Assembly (NCBI GenBank): GCA_035236585.1
Contig: CP141132.1
Coordinates: 43,837,880 to 43,901,879, forward strand
DNA from: Warburgia ugandensis
Lineage: Eukaryota > Streptophyta > Magnoliopsida > Canellales > Canellaceae
Direction: 5' to 3'
DNA length: 64,000 nt
A program made the position numbers and the translations under genes. The notes under the pieces were generated by a model. The model was given only the letters and a program-made list of their open reading frames with translations. It was not told the DNA's origin and did not search any database. Each line of letters starts with the position of its first letter. The stretch's first letter is position 1. This document shows, piece after piece, positions 25,101-36,700 of the stretch.

Positions 25101-25481
25101 AAGACGATAGAAGACTTAAAGAGAATAATCTTCAAGGTATACCCTTGAAGACATGTATTTTGCTTTGTTGAGAGTTTTATTGTATGGTGAGCTTGAGTTT
25201 TGGATTATATAATTTGGACAAGTATTGTAATGGATTTGGCTGTACTATGAACCACTAGATGGATTCTGGAATTTAATGAAAGTCTATTCCTTCAATGGAA
25301 TTTTATCTTATACAAAAAATTCTACTTATGTTATGTATGAAGTGATGACTTAGGTTTTACAAAACAAGTTCAAAAGAAAAGAATTTTCGCTGCTTTGTTT
25401 TGAGAAAAAAATTTACACTATTAAGGGCCCTGCCTTTCAAAATACATTACAAAACGTGTTACAAAAACCCGGGTCGTCACA

Positions 25482-25560
25482 CTTTCCTTCTCGCACCACC
25501 GTGATCATTCATCCTCTAATCTGCACCTTACTCTTTTTGTTTCACTCAATAAGAAGCTAG
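25482..25560 (-). mobile_element. Athila/Tat-like LTR-c, second segment
   Basis: Starts with the right CTTTC duplication and continues LTR-c exactly where it was interrupted: the order CTTCT, CACCACC, CTGCACCTTA, CACTCAAT follows LTR-b 13893-13965. It ends with GCTAG (25556-25560), the left target duplication of the next insertion. Confidence 0.85.
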
Positions 25561-28118
25561 TGTTATTATGTTTTAAATACTCTCAAGTGCACGAATTTAT
25601 TGTAGTATTCTCACTTAAGCAAGGTCAATCCCTCAAGGAATCTCACTGAAAAGTATTTTGGATGGATCTTATGTAACTTGTTTATCTTAGCCAAACAAGA
25701 AAGATTGAGTTGATTTTGTTTAGGAATATAAACACAAAGAATGCAAACATGCACAAAATTTGAATTTACCACTAATGGAAACTTAAAAATATAAACTAAC
25801 CTGACTAAAATGCCTTCAAACAAGGAATTACATAAATTCAAAATAAATTAGATAAGCAACTAAACTTAATGAAACTTCTCAAAATAGAAACTTTCATAAA
25901 TCAATACTTTCTTGATCTAGAACTTACCAAAATTAGAAATTTTTAAAAAACAAGAAACTTTCTATACCTAAACTAAGATGTAAATAAATAATTAGCTACT
26001 GTTAAAACAAGAACAAGCAATTGAATGGACCAAAGTAAATAAATAGTAGCCCAAGTTCCATGCACATGATCCATGAACTGTGTGCATGATTCTACTATCC
26101 AAAAGTGGTCAAATTTGATTCTTCAATTTGAATTAATCATGCAACCTAAGCTATGTACTAAATAAACATCTAACTAAACTAAATGAGGTCCTGAGGATTC
26201 CAGATTTCAATCACTTCAAGACATCAAACATGTCTAGCATAAATAAGCAATTGAATCAAAAAATTTCATGCAAGATAACCATTCAAATCTTAAGTACTAT
26301 GATGCTAGAAATGACCATTAACAAGGATACTCAAAGATTTTCATTAATCATTATCAAATTACATAAAAAAAATTGAAAGCATAATACATAGGTATAAAGT
26401 TTAAAAGTGCGTCCAATTCAAAAGCATAAAACTTGATCTAAACATCCACTTTAACCAATTCCATTGCTTGTAAATTGAAGTACAATAGCATGCCAAGATA
26501 ATCCAGGAAGAAATCTAAGAGAAAATGTCTAAAGTGATGAACTAAAGAAAGGAAAACAAAGCACAAAACTAGACGAGTTTAAGGTGCTAAATGTATGAAT
26601 CAAAGAAGGAAAATCAAGGATCTAAATTTATTCATTTCTTGACTGTCACTGCCAGAAAAGAATAGCTTAGATCTTTTATGAAGAGTAGGAAAATACAAGT
26701 AGGAATTCAAGGTAAAATCAAGGAAGAGAAAGGAAAGAAAAGAAATGAAAGTAAGGTAAGAAAACAAGGCAAAGAACAAAGCAAGAACTAACCTGCACTC
26801 CTTGAAGGCAAAGTAAGAGAAACAAACTTCAAGAAGAGAGCTTAACATTGGAACCTAGAAGGAGAAGCTAGCCCTAAAGGAGGGAGGCGTGGAGATTTTT
26901 ATAGAGAGCAAGAGTTTGTGTTGAAGAGATAGAGGGGAGGTAAAATGTATTGAACTCTTTTCCTCCCTCTAAAATTCTTCCACATTAATTTCCTTGGAGT
27001 TTCCTTCTTAACTAGGTCTTTTAGTAATCTAGATTAGATCTGATATAAATGTAGGCCAAAGAATAAGAAACTTATCAAAATAAGAAGGAAAGAAGAGAGG
27101 TGGCAAAGTATATAAGGTGAATGATGTAAGAGAAAGAGAGGAGCTTCTACAAAGTAGGAGTTATGCAGGGAACTCCTCCCCTCTTAGATTTCCATGTTAA
27201 ATGCCTTGGTGGTTAGGGAAAGAAAGAGATAGAGATGAAGAGATATGGAAATACATGGAGGATGAGGTGGAATGAGGTGACTGGGTCAGTGAGAGTTTTA
27301 GAAAGGTGAGAGTCTTTGGTGGAATTTAGGAGGGTGGGATGCAAAATTCATGGTTGCTTCGTATGGTGAGGTGGGAAGAGAGAAAAAAGTGAGAAAATGA
27401 TGCAAAAAGGAAAGAAATATGGTGGTTTCTTCCTATCGGTACACATGCTATCGTACCCAATTGAATTTTCACTCAAATATCTTCCACTTATCTTCTTAAA
27501 AATCTCATAGATATTTTCTTTAGATTCTCCTCCAACCATGGCTTTCCATGTCTCTTGGCTCATATGGCCTAATGGCTATCTATGAGAACTCTTTTGGCTT
27601 GGCTTGGCTTGGCGACCCAACTCGCTTGGCTAGCTCCTTAGCTTATCACCTTCTTCTTGGATTACATGGCTTACATGACTTGAGTAAATCTTATGCAAAG
27701 GTGGTGGACTTTGCATGGCTCATGCATGGTCCACTTTAGTCACCTTTGAGTTCTCCAATTCCATCCTTTGCTTACCTTAAGGTGATCTTGATCCTTAATC
27801 TAATGTTGGATTGATGATATTTAGGCCTTGACTCATTCTTTTGATCTTGATCTTCGATTTTTATCTCGATCAATCTCGGTCATCCAATCATCATCTTGAC
27901 TCCTAAAAGTCAAAAACTCTCATTAAATCCTAAAAGATTATGATTATTCAAATACTTACCTCATATTAGTCTATAAACCTATAAATTATCAAATATTTGG
28001 TTTATTAGGTCAGAAATGCATGTATCATAATTTTTGGCCAAAAACCTTAATTCAATGCTATAAGTTACAAAATGGGCAAGTAATTTGGTGATTTTTAAAG
28101 AATATTTAACACTTATCA
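25561..28118 (-). repeat. 3' LTR of the nested element
   Basis: Starts TGTTATTATGTTTTAAATACTC, ends AACACTTATCA. It is followed by TACCTCCCAACC, the complement of a purine tract (GGTTGGGAGG), the expected PPT. A minus-strand TATA box CTATAAAAA is at 26896-26904. Length 2558 bp. Confidence 0.85.
26896..26904 (-). promoter_or_regulatory. TATA box of the nested element's 3' LTR
   Basis: CTATAAAAA on the minus strand in a GA-rich context, in the equivalent zone to the other LTR TATA boxes. Confidence 0.45.
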
Positions 28119-30393
28119 TACCTCCCAACCAGAATTTTGCTAGTCATGAACAAAAGATGAGAAAAATTATTTACAAAATTAATATAAATTGCACTTTCGT
28201 AGGAACTCATGATTGCGTTTTGCACATGCAACAAGCCCTTAAACCCCTAGTTGACAAGTTAGGCCTCTTGAGGGTTTGTAGTGAGTATACTCACAAATTT
28301 CTCATAAGGTTTATTCCTTTATTTTATCTCAATGAAACCTCATCCATTAGTACTCTACTAGTTTTAACAACTTAATAGAAATTAATGAAAATTCTATAGG
28401 TCATCCATATTCTGAAGCCATTTTATTATAGTTATCTCTCAAAGTGCATGTGTGTGTACATCTATAAAAGTCATGACTTCTAATTGGATATGCCTATGTT
28501 CCATTGGAAATATGTTTTCTCTTTGATTTCTCACTTGTATGCTTTCATAAATAAAGCTCTCAAAGAAAGGGGTTAAACATAGTTCTCTCACTATGTGACT
28601 AAATCTAACAAAGTTCACATAAAATTTAAACATTGAAGAGACACAGGAATATGATCCCCAAAGATAGATGCTATTACCAAGGCTAGTAGGTGTAATTTAC
28701 CTTAATTCCTTCTTTTTATATCATCATTAAGGTTATCCTTCACCTAAGATCCATGGGTCTTTAATTAGGATGAAATGTAGGCTCGAGATTGGTTCAGAAA
28801 AGAAGGGTATAAGGATTCAAATTTTGAAAATTAGGTAGCGATCTTCTTATGATTTTTGGATAGCTTAGACTATATTGAAGTGAATATATTTTGTACTCTT
28901 GCCTTTATGACATTTTTTTCTTTTCACTTTTCCTTGGAATTCTTTTGAAAGAAAGACTTTTTTTTTATATGAATTCACTTTTTTTTTTTAAAAAAAAATT
29001 TAACATTTTCTACCATCCCTACTCATTTTTGAAAATAGGTATTGGATGTTTATTTTACTAGGTATTTCTAAGCTAAGGTAAGTGGGGTTAAGAAAGAAAA
29101 AGCTTAATAATAGGCTCAAGGAACTAACTAGTGATATAATGTATTGGATAGGTTCTATGTCTATAGGCCTAAGGGTACTACCTCGACATTCTAAGATAGA
29201 TGTCCTTGCATGCACTAAACTAAAATCCTATATGATGAGACCTAACTATATGCTGATTTAACTCTATGAGATGCACAATCAATTCTAGTAAATCACTAAT
29301 TGAGCTATTTTGATTATCTTTTGTTATTGCATAGGGTGGTAACTTCTTAGACCTAAATCTAGATAGCTCCTTTTTTGCTGACTTGACTATTGCTTACGAG
29401 TTAGGTTCTACTCAAAAGTAGTTGATACAATTCTTGTGTCAAGAGGGTTTTAAACCTCAACTGACATTAACAAAAGGTGTGGGAAAATCACTTGAATTTA
29501 AAGACACCCACTATAACCACAACGCTCAGAACCCACTAAAGCGACAGTAAATCATCTCCTTCTAAAAGGTTCCTCTCATCATGATAACTTAAGTCTCTTG
29601 CTACGTGATTTTAATTTAATAGTTCAAGGCTTAGGATCGTGACATACAAGGAATTTGATTAATTTCCCAAATGGGCCAAAGATTTGGTGATGAAATCTAG
29701 TCCTTATCTTATGAGGGTTCCTGTGGGGCCCTTACTAACATTGTGATCCATTTCACCATAAAGCATCAAACATGCAACTAATGCCTACCTATCTACTATT
29801 TAACAAAGGGTTCTCACCTCAACAAATAAGACACTATAACAAGAAAGCCTATGCCTTGAATATAGTCGAGCTTAGACTATCCCTTGTTAAATAGAAGCTA
29901 AAACTAATGCAATAGTCATAAATAACATGCAATAATTATCATGAATGATCCTATTCTATATGAGTTACACTACCATTCAAATACAATTATTTTAAAAGCA
30001 CTTATACTAGAAAATTAAAATGGAGGGAAAATTGCTTGTGGTGGAGGTTTCGATGATGATCAGGTGTGGGCTGCCATAACCCACACTTGCCATGTCTTAT
30101 TACAACCCATTTAAAATTGAATAATAAAGTGCAAAATACAATGGGCCTCACTACAAGTTTCACTCAAAAATCCTAATCTAAGAAAACAAATAAATCCTAT
30201 CTAATATGATGAAGTTGTGGGCCATAGGATCACCAACTCTCCCTTTGTCATATTCCCCTCATACAAAAACAAAGAAGATATGTCAATTTGTGAGGCATAA
30301 GAAAAACAAGAAAAGATAATAAAAAAATCCTAATTTAGTGCAATCCTAACCTAGACTAGAGATAAATAATTCAAACAAACCCACAAATTTGTT
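28119..30393 (-). mobile_element. Interior of the nested element, non-coding
   Basis: 28119 to about 29300 parallels the family's 3' region (the phrase AAACCCCTAG...GACAAGTTAGG matches 8590-8620 and 16290-16320; GCTCAAGGAACTAACTAG matches 9568-9585). About 29380-30393 is leader, including GTTGAGCTTAGGCTAATCC-like sequence near 29867-29890 that matches 19145-19170. Longest open frames (96 residues or fewer) match no family domain. Confidence 0.75.
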
Positions 30394-30416
30394 GCAATTC
30401 CCCAACAACAGCACCA
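30394..30416 (-). other. Primer binding site of the nested element, tRNA-Asp type
   Basis: Minus strand TGGTGCTGTTGTTGGGGAA, close to the tRNA-Asp complement TGGCGCCGTTGCCGGGGA; differences are C-to-T changes expected from methylation decay. It is 6 bp from the LTR edge. Confidence 0.9.
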
Positions 30417-30422
30417 AAAACT

Positions 30423-31063
30423 TGTTGTTATGCTTTAAATACTCATAAGTGCACAAATCTATTGTAGTATTCTCATGCAAACGAGGTCAATCCCACGGGG
30501 AATCTCACAAAAAAGCAATTTAGATGGATCTTATTTAACTTGTTTATCTTAGCCAAACAAGAAAGATTGAGTTGATTTATTTAGGAATGTAAACACAAAG
30601 AATGTAAACATGCACAAAATTAGAATTTACTATTAATGAAAAGTGTGTCCAATTCGAAAGTATAAAACTTGATCTAAACATCCACTTTAACCAATTATAA
30701 TACTTGTAAACTAAAGTATGATAGCATACCAGGGGAATCTAGGAAGAAATATAATAGAAAAGATGTCTAAAGTGATGAACTAAAGCAAGGAAAACAACAC
30801 ATAAAACTAGATGAGTCAAGGGCAAAATGTGTGAATCCAAAAATGGAAAATCATGGATCTAAGTTTCCTCATATCTTGGAAATCACTATCATATAAGAAT
30901 AGCTTAGATATTTGATAAAGGAACAGGAAGAGAGAGTAAGGAAGGAAAACTAGGCAAAGAACAAAATAAGGACTAACCTTCACTCCATGAAGGCAAAGTA
31001 AGAGAAACAAACTTCAAAAAGAGAGCTTAAGGTTAGAACCAAGAAGGAAAATCTAGCTCTAAA

Positions 31064-31161
<98 letters not shown>

Positions 31162-32148
31162 CTTCGACAAAGTAGGAGTTATGCATGGAACTCCTCTCCT
31201 CTTAGATTTCCATGTTAAACACCTTGGTGGTTATGGAAAGAAAGAAGAGATATGAAAATACAAGGAGAAAGAAAGGGGAGAAGGTGGAGTGAGGTGATTG
31301 GGTCAGTGAGAGTTTTAGAAAGGTGAGAGTCTTAGGTAGAATTTAGGAAGATGGGATGCAAAATTCGTGATTGCTTTGTATGGTGAGGTGGAGAGCGAGA
31401 AAAAAGGGAGAAAATAATGCTAAAAGGAAAGAAATAAGGTGGTTTCTTCCTATTGGTCCACATGCTATCTTACCCAATTGGATTTTCATTCAAATATATT
31501 CCAATTATCTTCTTAAAAATTCCATAGATATTTACTTTAGATTCTCCTCCAATTATGGCTTTCCATGTAGCTTGGCTCATATGACCTGATGGCTAGGTTT
31601 TGGGACTCTTTTTGGCTTGGCTTGGTGGCTCAACCCCCTTGGCTTTGTGTCTTGGCTTGCTTTGTAGCTTGTCACCTTCTTCATGGCTTACATGGCTTAG
31701 GTGACTTAAGTGAATCCCATGCATAAGTAGTTGACTTTGCATGGCTTGTGCATGGGCCTACTTTAGTCACCTTTGACTTCTCCAATTCCATCCTTTGCTT
31801 GTCTTTAAGTTGATCTTGATCCTTGATCTTACATTGGATTGATGATATTTAGGCCTTGACTCAATCTTTTTATCTTGATCTTCAATTTTCATCTCAATCG
31901 ATCTTGGCCATCAAATCATCATCTTGACTCCTACAAAAAGTCAAAGACTCTATTTAAATCCTACAAAAATATGATTATTTATATACTTACCTTGGATTAG
32001 TCGTTGAACCTATAAATTATCAAATATTTGATTTATTAGGTCAGAAATGCGTGTTGTAATTTTTTACCAAAAACCCTAATTTAATGCTATAAGTTATAAT
32101 ACATAGGCAACTAATTGAGTATTTTTATACAAAATTTGAAACTTAAAA
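30423..32148 (-). repeat. 5' LTR of the nested element
   Basis: Starts TGTTGTTATGCTTTAAATACTC and ends at the GCTAG duplication. It is collinear with 25561-28118 but about 0.8 kb shorter, and carries a GA microsatellite that the other LTR lacks. Confidence 0.85.
31067..31158. repeat. (AG)n microsatellite, about 46 units
   Basis: 92 bp of uninterrupted AG in the 5' LTR of the nested element. It lies between the flanks CTCTAAAGGA and GGAGCTTC, which in the sister LTR enclose the promoter zone instead. The Leu-Ser frame on the minus strand is spurious. Confidence 0.97.
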
Positions 32149-33789
32149 GCTAGGGTATTTTCTAATAGTCACAACCCACAGGTGTGATTTTTACACTAAA
32201 AATCCCAATTATATGCAAGTAAATCTAATGGAAATTGCATTTAAACTAAAGATAGAAAAGCAATTAGAAAAAGGTGTGTTTTTTATCTGATCTTAGTGAG
32301 ATAATTATGTGAGATTGTAAGGAATATGATGAAGATGTAGTATCATGAAATAAAATAGATATGAGTTGTGAGAAAAATGTATAAAAATCCAATAAGATAT
32401 AGATGGAAAATTGGCATCTAAAAGAAAGTATAGTCTAGTGTAAGATTGGATGATGAAAGAAATAGTTAGAGATGAAATTTTTGGATGATGTTTTGTGGAC
32501 AGATAAAGCATAGAAAATTTTGTAAAAATAATATAGTGGAAAGGGGTAAAACTAGGTGAGAAAGTGAGAGTAAGGAATAGGGGATGGATAGAAGGAATTA
32601 TGTAATGAAGTTTGGGAAGAGACTTAGTGGTAGAATAAGATATGGATTGACTATGTTAGAGAGTGAAAATTAGGTATGCATGTTATAGAACAAATAAATA
32701 AATAAAGGATGGAATACTAGGGTGTAATGGAAGAATGAATGAAATAAAACTCAAGGAAACTCACTTTTCTTTGCAAAATACATGCACTAACGTTAGGAAC
32801 TTTTCTTCTCTTCTTTTCTAGTTATCCCAAACCTCTCCTTTCTTTAGATCCCATGTTGAGCCCCTAGAGGAATGGGTGTTTCTCTATCTTTTTTTTTTTT
32901 TTTTTTTTACCAAGGAGAATGCCTCATCATGTTGGAGAGCCCCTTAAGGCTTTCACATGAAGAGCGTGATATGGAGGAATTTTCCTTATCTCTTGTCCTT
33001 CCAATCTTGTTCATATAAGTTTTCTTCTATCCTTCCTTATGGTAGCTTCAAAAATCCTATCTTTAAAACTTAGCTAATCGTCCTTAAGATCTCTCCCGTT
33101 CTTTCCTCTCTTCTTGTCTTTTATTCCCATCTTCAGATCAAGGTCAACCCTAGCTTGGATGGGTAGATGGGATGGAGTGGGAGCTATTGTTTTCACGATT
33201 TCTATTCTTCATTCCCTACCTTTGGATCATGCTTCAATGTTAGGATGGGTGGTTGAGATTTCCTTGAAATATCCTATCCAAAAAGACATTGTTTTATGGC
33301 TCATTCCTTCTCATCTATCGGATCAGTATGCCTTAATATAGATGGCTAGGATTCCATTAAGATTTTCTTATCCATACTAATTCTCTTCCTTTATTTTATC
33401 TTAGCCCACCACTTTTATCTTCAGCCAATGAGAATTAAGTGAAAACATGTTTTCTTCTAAGGGAAGACATTTTGGCCTCCTTGAAAAATGGTGGCCAGCC
33501 CACCAAATTTTCTCCACCAATCATGGATCCGTCTTCTCTCATCCATAGATTCCTCCCATTTGTTAATCCTAACTCAAATGGCTTCACTTTGGTTGTTTTA
33601 TGATTATTTTGGATGTGAATAAATCTCAACCACTCTTTCTTGAAATTTTAGGATGAAAATTGATCTTAGATTTTCCTTTTTTGTCTCTCTCCTTACATCC
33701 TTGTTTTTCTCCCCCAATCATACTAATCCCTTCATGTATTTCATGTGGAATTAAGTGGGATGCACCACCTTTGTGTGGAAAATTTGTGG
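32149..33789 (-). mobile_element. Athila/Tat-like LTR-c, third segment
   Basis: Starts with the right GCTAG duplication and resumes LTR-c (GGTATTTTCTAATAGTCACAACC against GGTATTTATCAACAGCACAACC in LTR-b near 13974). It follows LTR-b to about 15620, with a T20 run at 32889-32908. Its right border with interior C is approximate and the LTR terminus is not recognisable. Open frames of 60-75 residues on plus are chance. Confidence 0.8.
32889..32908. repeat. T20 homopolymer
   Basis: Uninterrupted T run in LTR-c; LTR-b has only a short T stretch at the same place (14750-14761). Confidence 0.95.
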
Positions 33790-36700
33790 TCATCCAGAAA
33801 GAAGTCCCTCGAAAAATGTTAAATCTCTCTTTAATATGTGAGTAGAATACATCAAAGCCAAATTCTCACATATGTCATACAAAAGAATGATAACTTAGTA
33901 AGAATTTGATAATGGTCTCATGGAAAGGATATCAACTAATAAGATTGTATGCTACATATTCCTACTTAGTCGTAACCATATCCAATTCATAATTCTAGTA
34001 AGATCAACTTAGGACTTCTATTAAGATGAAACATGGGCTTAGGATAGTGTTATTAAAGAAATGAGTATAAGGATAAACAAAGATTGTTTTGAAAGATATG
34101 TAAAGGTCTTCTTCAACTTCCTTTTCTCATAAGAGTGAACATTTCCTTTTTCATTGACTATCTTTCTTGGTTGTCCTCTTTCACCTTTGGTGTAGCCTTT
34201 TTCTAAATTTTTCTTTTTTTCAGCCTGTAGATGTTCACTCTTGACTTCTTTTACTCATACTTTTCTTAAGATACTTCTTCAACTATTTCTACATATTTCC
34301 AAAAAAAAACTAGGTATTGGATTTGTTAATAAGGTTATTGGTCAATGGATTCACAAAGAAAAAGGTTTATTGAAAGGCTCAAGGGGTCAACTAGCAATGA
34401 AACAACTTAGGAAGGCTTAGGTTAAACAAGAATGACCTCTATCATTTTCTAAGTTTTGTATAGCTTGAATTGACCATAAACATAACAAATAGATGGTAGT
34501 CTTTTATTGGGATTTCTCTTAATAGTTGACGAAAGCAAGAATTATGAGTCCAACTTGGAAAATATGTCTTGTAGAGAAAATTTTTAATTTATGTATAACC
34601 CTCTCAAGAAAGATTATCTCTAAGCTCACATGTTTTATAGGTCTCTACAAATCTTCTTCAAGATCTCTAAGTTATATTTTTCCTTCAACTTAAAATATAT
34701 ATGTGACTATTTTGTGCAATTATTGTTCCAAGTTTAATTTTTCATGGAATACTTTAGCAAAAGGATAAAATTATGAACTAATTGTATCCAAATATATTAA
34801 TACGCTAAAGTTCAAAAGATAGATTAAATATTTAGAAAATCCAGTTTCTCATCCTTGTGAAGGAAATTGTCATAAATTTTTTAAGTCTTTTAAAAAAAAT
34901 TAATTTTTCAAAATAAAGGACTAGAAAGAGCTTTGGACACATCAAAATATAAACACCCTACCCTGGACTTAAATTAAATATTGTCTCCAATGTTTTTAAA
35001 TAAATGCATGGAAAAAATGAAAAAATAAGTAAAGAGAGAAGAGTTAAAAAGATAGTACATACACATCAACAATGGTGCCTTGATCTATTGATGTGGGTAA
35101 TTATGCTAAAATATACAATGCAAATGCAAATGCAACTCTATGGCATTTATGCTAAACTAACTAATGTGTTAAAGCTACACCCACATTAACGATAAAAAAG
35201 TTTCTAGAAAACTCGCTCCATCTCTAAATTTCACCATAATCAATGTCCATTATCCACCTAGAAATGTATCATGGGACAACAAGATAGCGTGATGAACCAC
35301 CATGACAAAGAATTTCTTTGGACCAATGCAAGGTGACTTGGCCTATGAACTGTCAAATTGGGTAGTATGATGCCAAAATAAAAAATATAAAAAAATTTAC
35401 TCCTCTTTGACATCTTCCTATATGCTAAGGCTAAGCTCACTTTACATCTTCTTAAAGGGTTCTTCATTTTCACGTTGAGAAAGGGAAATATGAAAGCCTA
35501 TACCCTCTTTATCATCTTCTATACACCCAAGAGCATGTTGATGTGTGGCCATAACATCAATTTGCTCACCATCCTATCCTATGTCAGACTCTAGGGTAAT
35601 AGGCAAGGGATTAGATAAATTAAAACTATCACAGTGTGCACTTTCTAGGTTAGGTTGTAGGTTTGGGTCAAGTAACTTATGATGAAATGGTTCAAATGGA
35701 TTGTTAGGAAATGTAATGGGTCCTACTCAGGCTTTCTATTTTGAAGTATCCATTAGTGGTGCAGTATCATGTGAACCATTCATTTCATCAATGGAGCTAA
35801 CTATGTCAAAATCAAAACCAAAGTGAGCTAGACATGTAGTAAGTTGATCAATGTTGGAGGATGGTAGGGGTGGTAGACTCTATATCATATTTACTTGAAA
35901 AGGTCCTTCAGAGTGTGTTTATCTAGTATCAAAGACATTAAGATTTATGTCCACGTTCCCAATGGACAACTTCATGGTGCCATTCCTATAGTTAATGATA
36001 GCAATGGATGTGGCTGAGAATGGCCATCCCAAAATGACTGAAATTTGACTGCCTAGGTGTGCTATAGGCTATGTATCTAAGACTAGATAGTCTACTGGGA
36101 ATAAAAACTTATCAACTTGAACCAATACATCCTCCACCACACCATGAGAAACTTTAACTAACCTATCTACTAATTGTAGTATGGTGGTAGTCTTATTCAT
36201 CTCACCTAAACCTAATTCCTTATGTGCAGAATAAGGTAAGAGGTTAATACTTGACCCCAAAACAAGTAGAGCCCTATCAATTCTTGTTCCCCAATCACAC
36301 ATGATATAGTGGGGCACCCTGGGTCTTTATGCTTTGGAGGGATTTTGTGTTGCAAGATTGAGCTTACTTACCCAATGAGAAATGCTTTCTTCTCCACCTA
36401 AAGTTTTCTCTTATGGGTGTAGAGGTTTTTGAGACATTTGGCATAAGAAAGTATATCCTTGATTGCATTAATGAAATGTTTATATTCACTTATTTAAATA
36501 TGTCCATTAGCTTATTAAAATTATTATCATTCTTAGCCATATGAAAACATTGAGATAATGGAGCCTTTGGAATACAATGTGCTTTGGGACTAGGGTATAT
36601 AAAAGGAGGGCACTATTTCATCTCTTTTCGCTTTTGATTCTTTATAGGACTCTCATTGTCCTCAACTTACTATATTTCCTTATTTAGACCTATCTAATTA

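Larger units (their letters stand above)
20592..25481 (+). mobile_element. Solo LTR, 4.9 kb, of the chromovirus-like (Tekay/Del type) family
   Basis: Begins TGTAATAACCCC and ends GGTCGTCACA, giving TG...CA ends, and is flanked by the 5-bp duplication CTTTC. No second LTR or interior is seen between the duplications, so it is a solo LTR formed by LTR-LTR recombination. Its end, read in reverse (TGTGACGACCCGGGTTTTT), matches the left end of the minus-strand LTR at 46718 (TGTGGCAACCTGGGTTTTT). Its 3' 4.2 kb matches 1-3891. It contains TATA boxes near 20956-20963 and at 21169-21177, a splice-like pyrimidine tract near 21295-21320 and a CpG-rich segment at 21835-22110. Small mirrored open frames in that segment (80-142 residues) are not recognisable proteins. 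Confidence 0.85.
25561..32148 (-). mobile_element. Nested non-coding Athila/Tat-like element (LARD-like), 6.6 kb
   Basis: Inserted in LTR-c with the duplication GCTAG at 25556-25560 and 32149-32153. Parts on the minus strand: 5' LTR 30423-32148, PBS 30394-30416, interior 28119-30393, 3' LTR 25561-28118. The interior is only 2.3 kb and contains the family's 3' region and leader but no gag, protease or pol, so the element was non-autonomous. It belongs to a different subfamily from LTR-a/b/c, sharing mainly the U5 block and leader. By eye the first 200 bp of its LTRs agree at very roughly 85-90 percent, so it is old, but necessarily younger than LTR-c. Confidence 0.85.
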
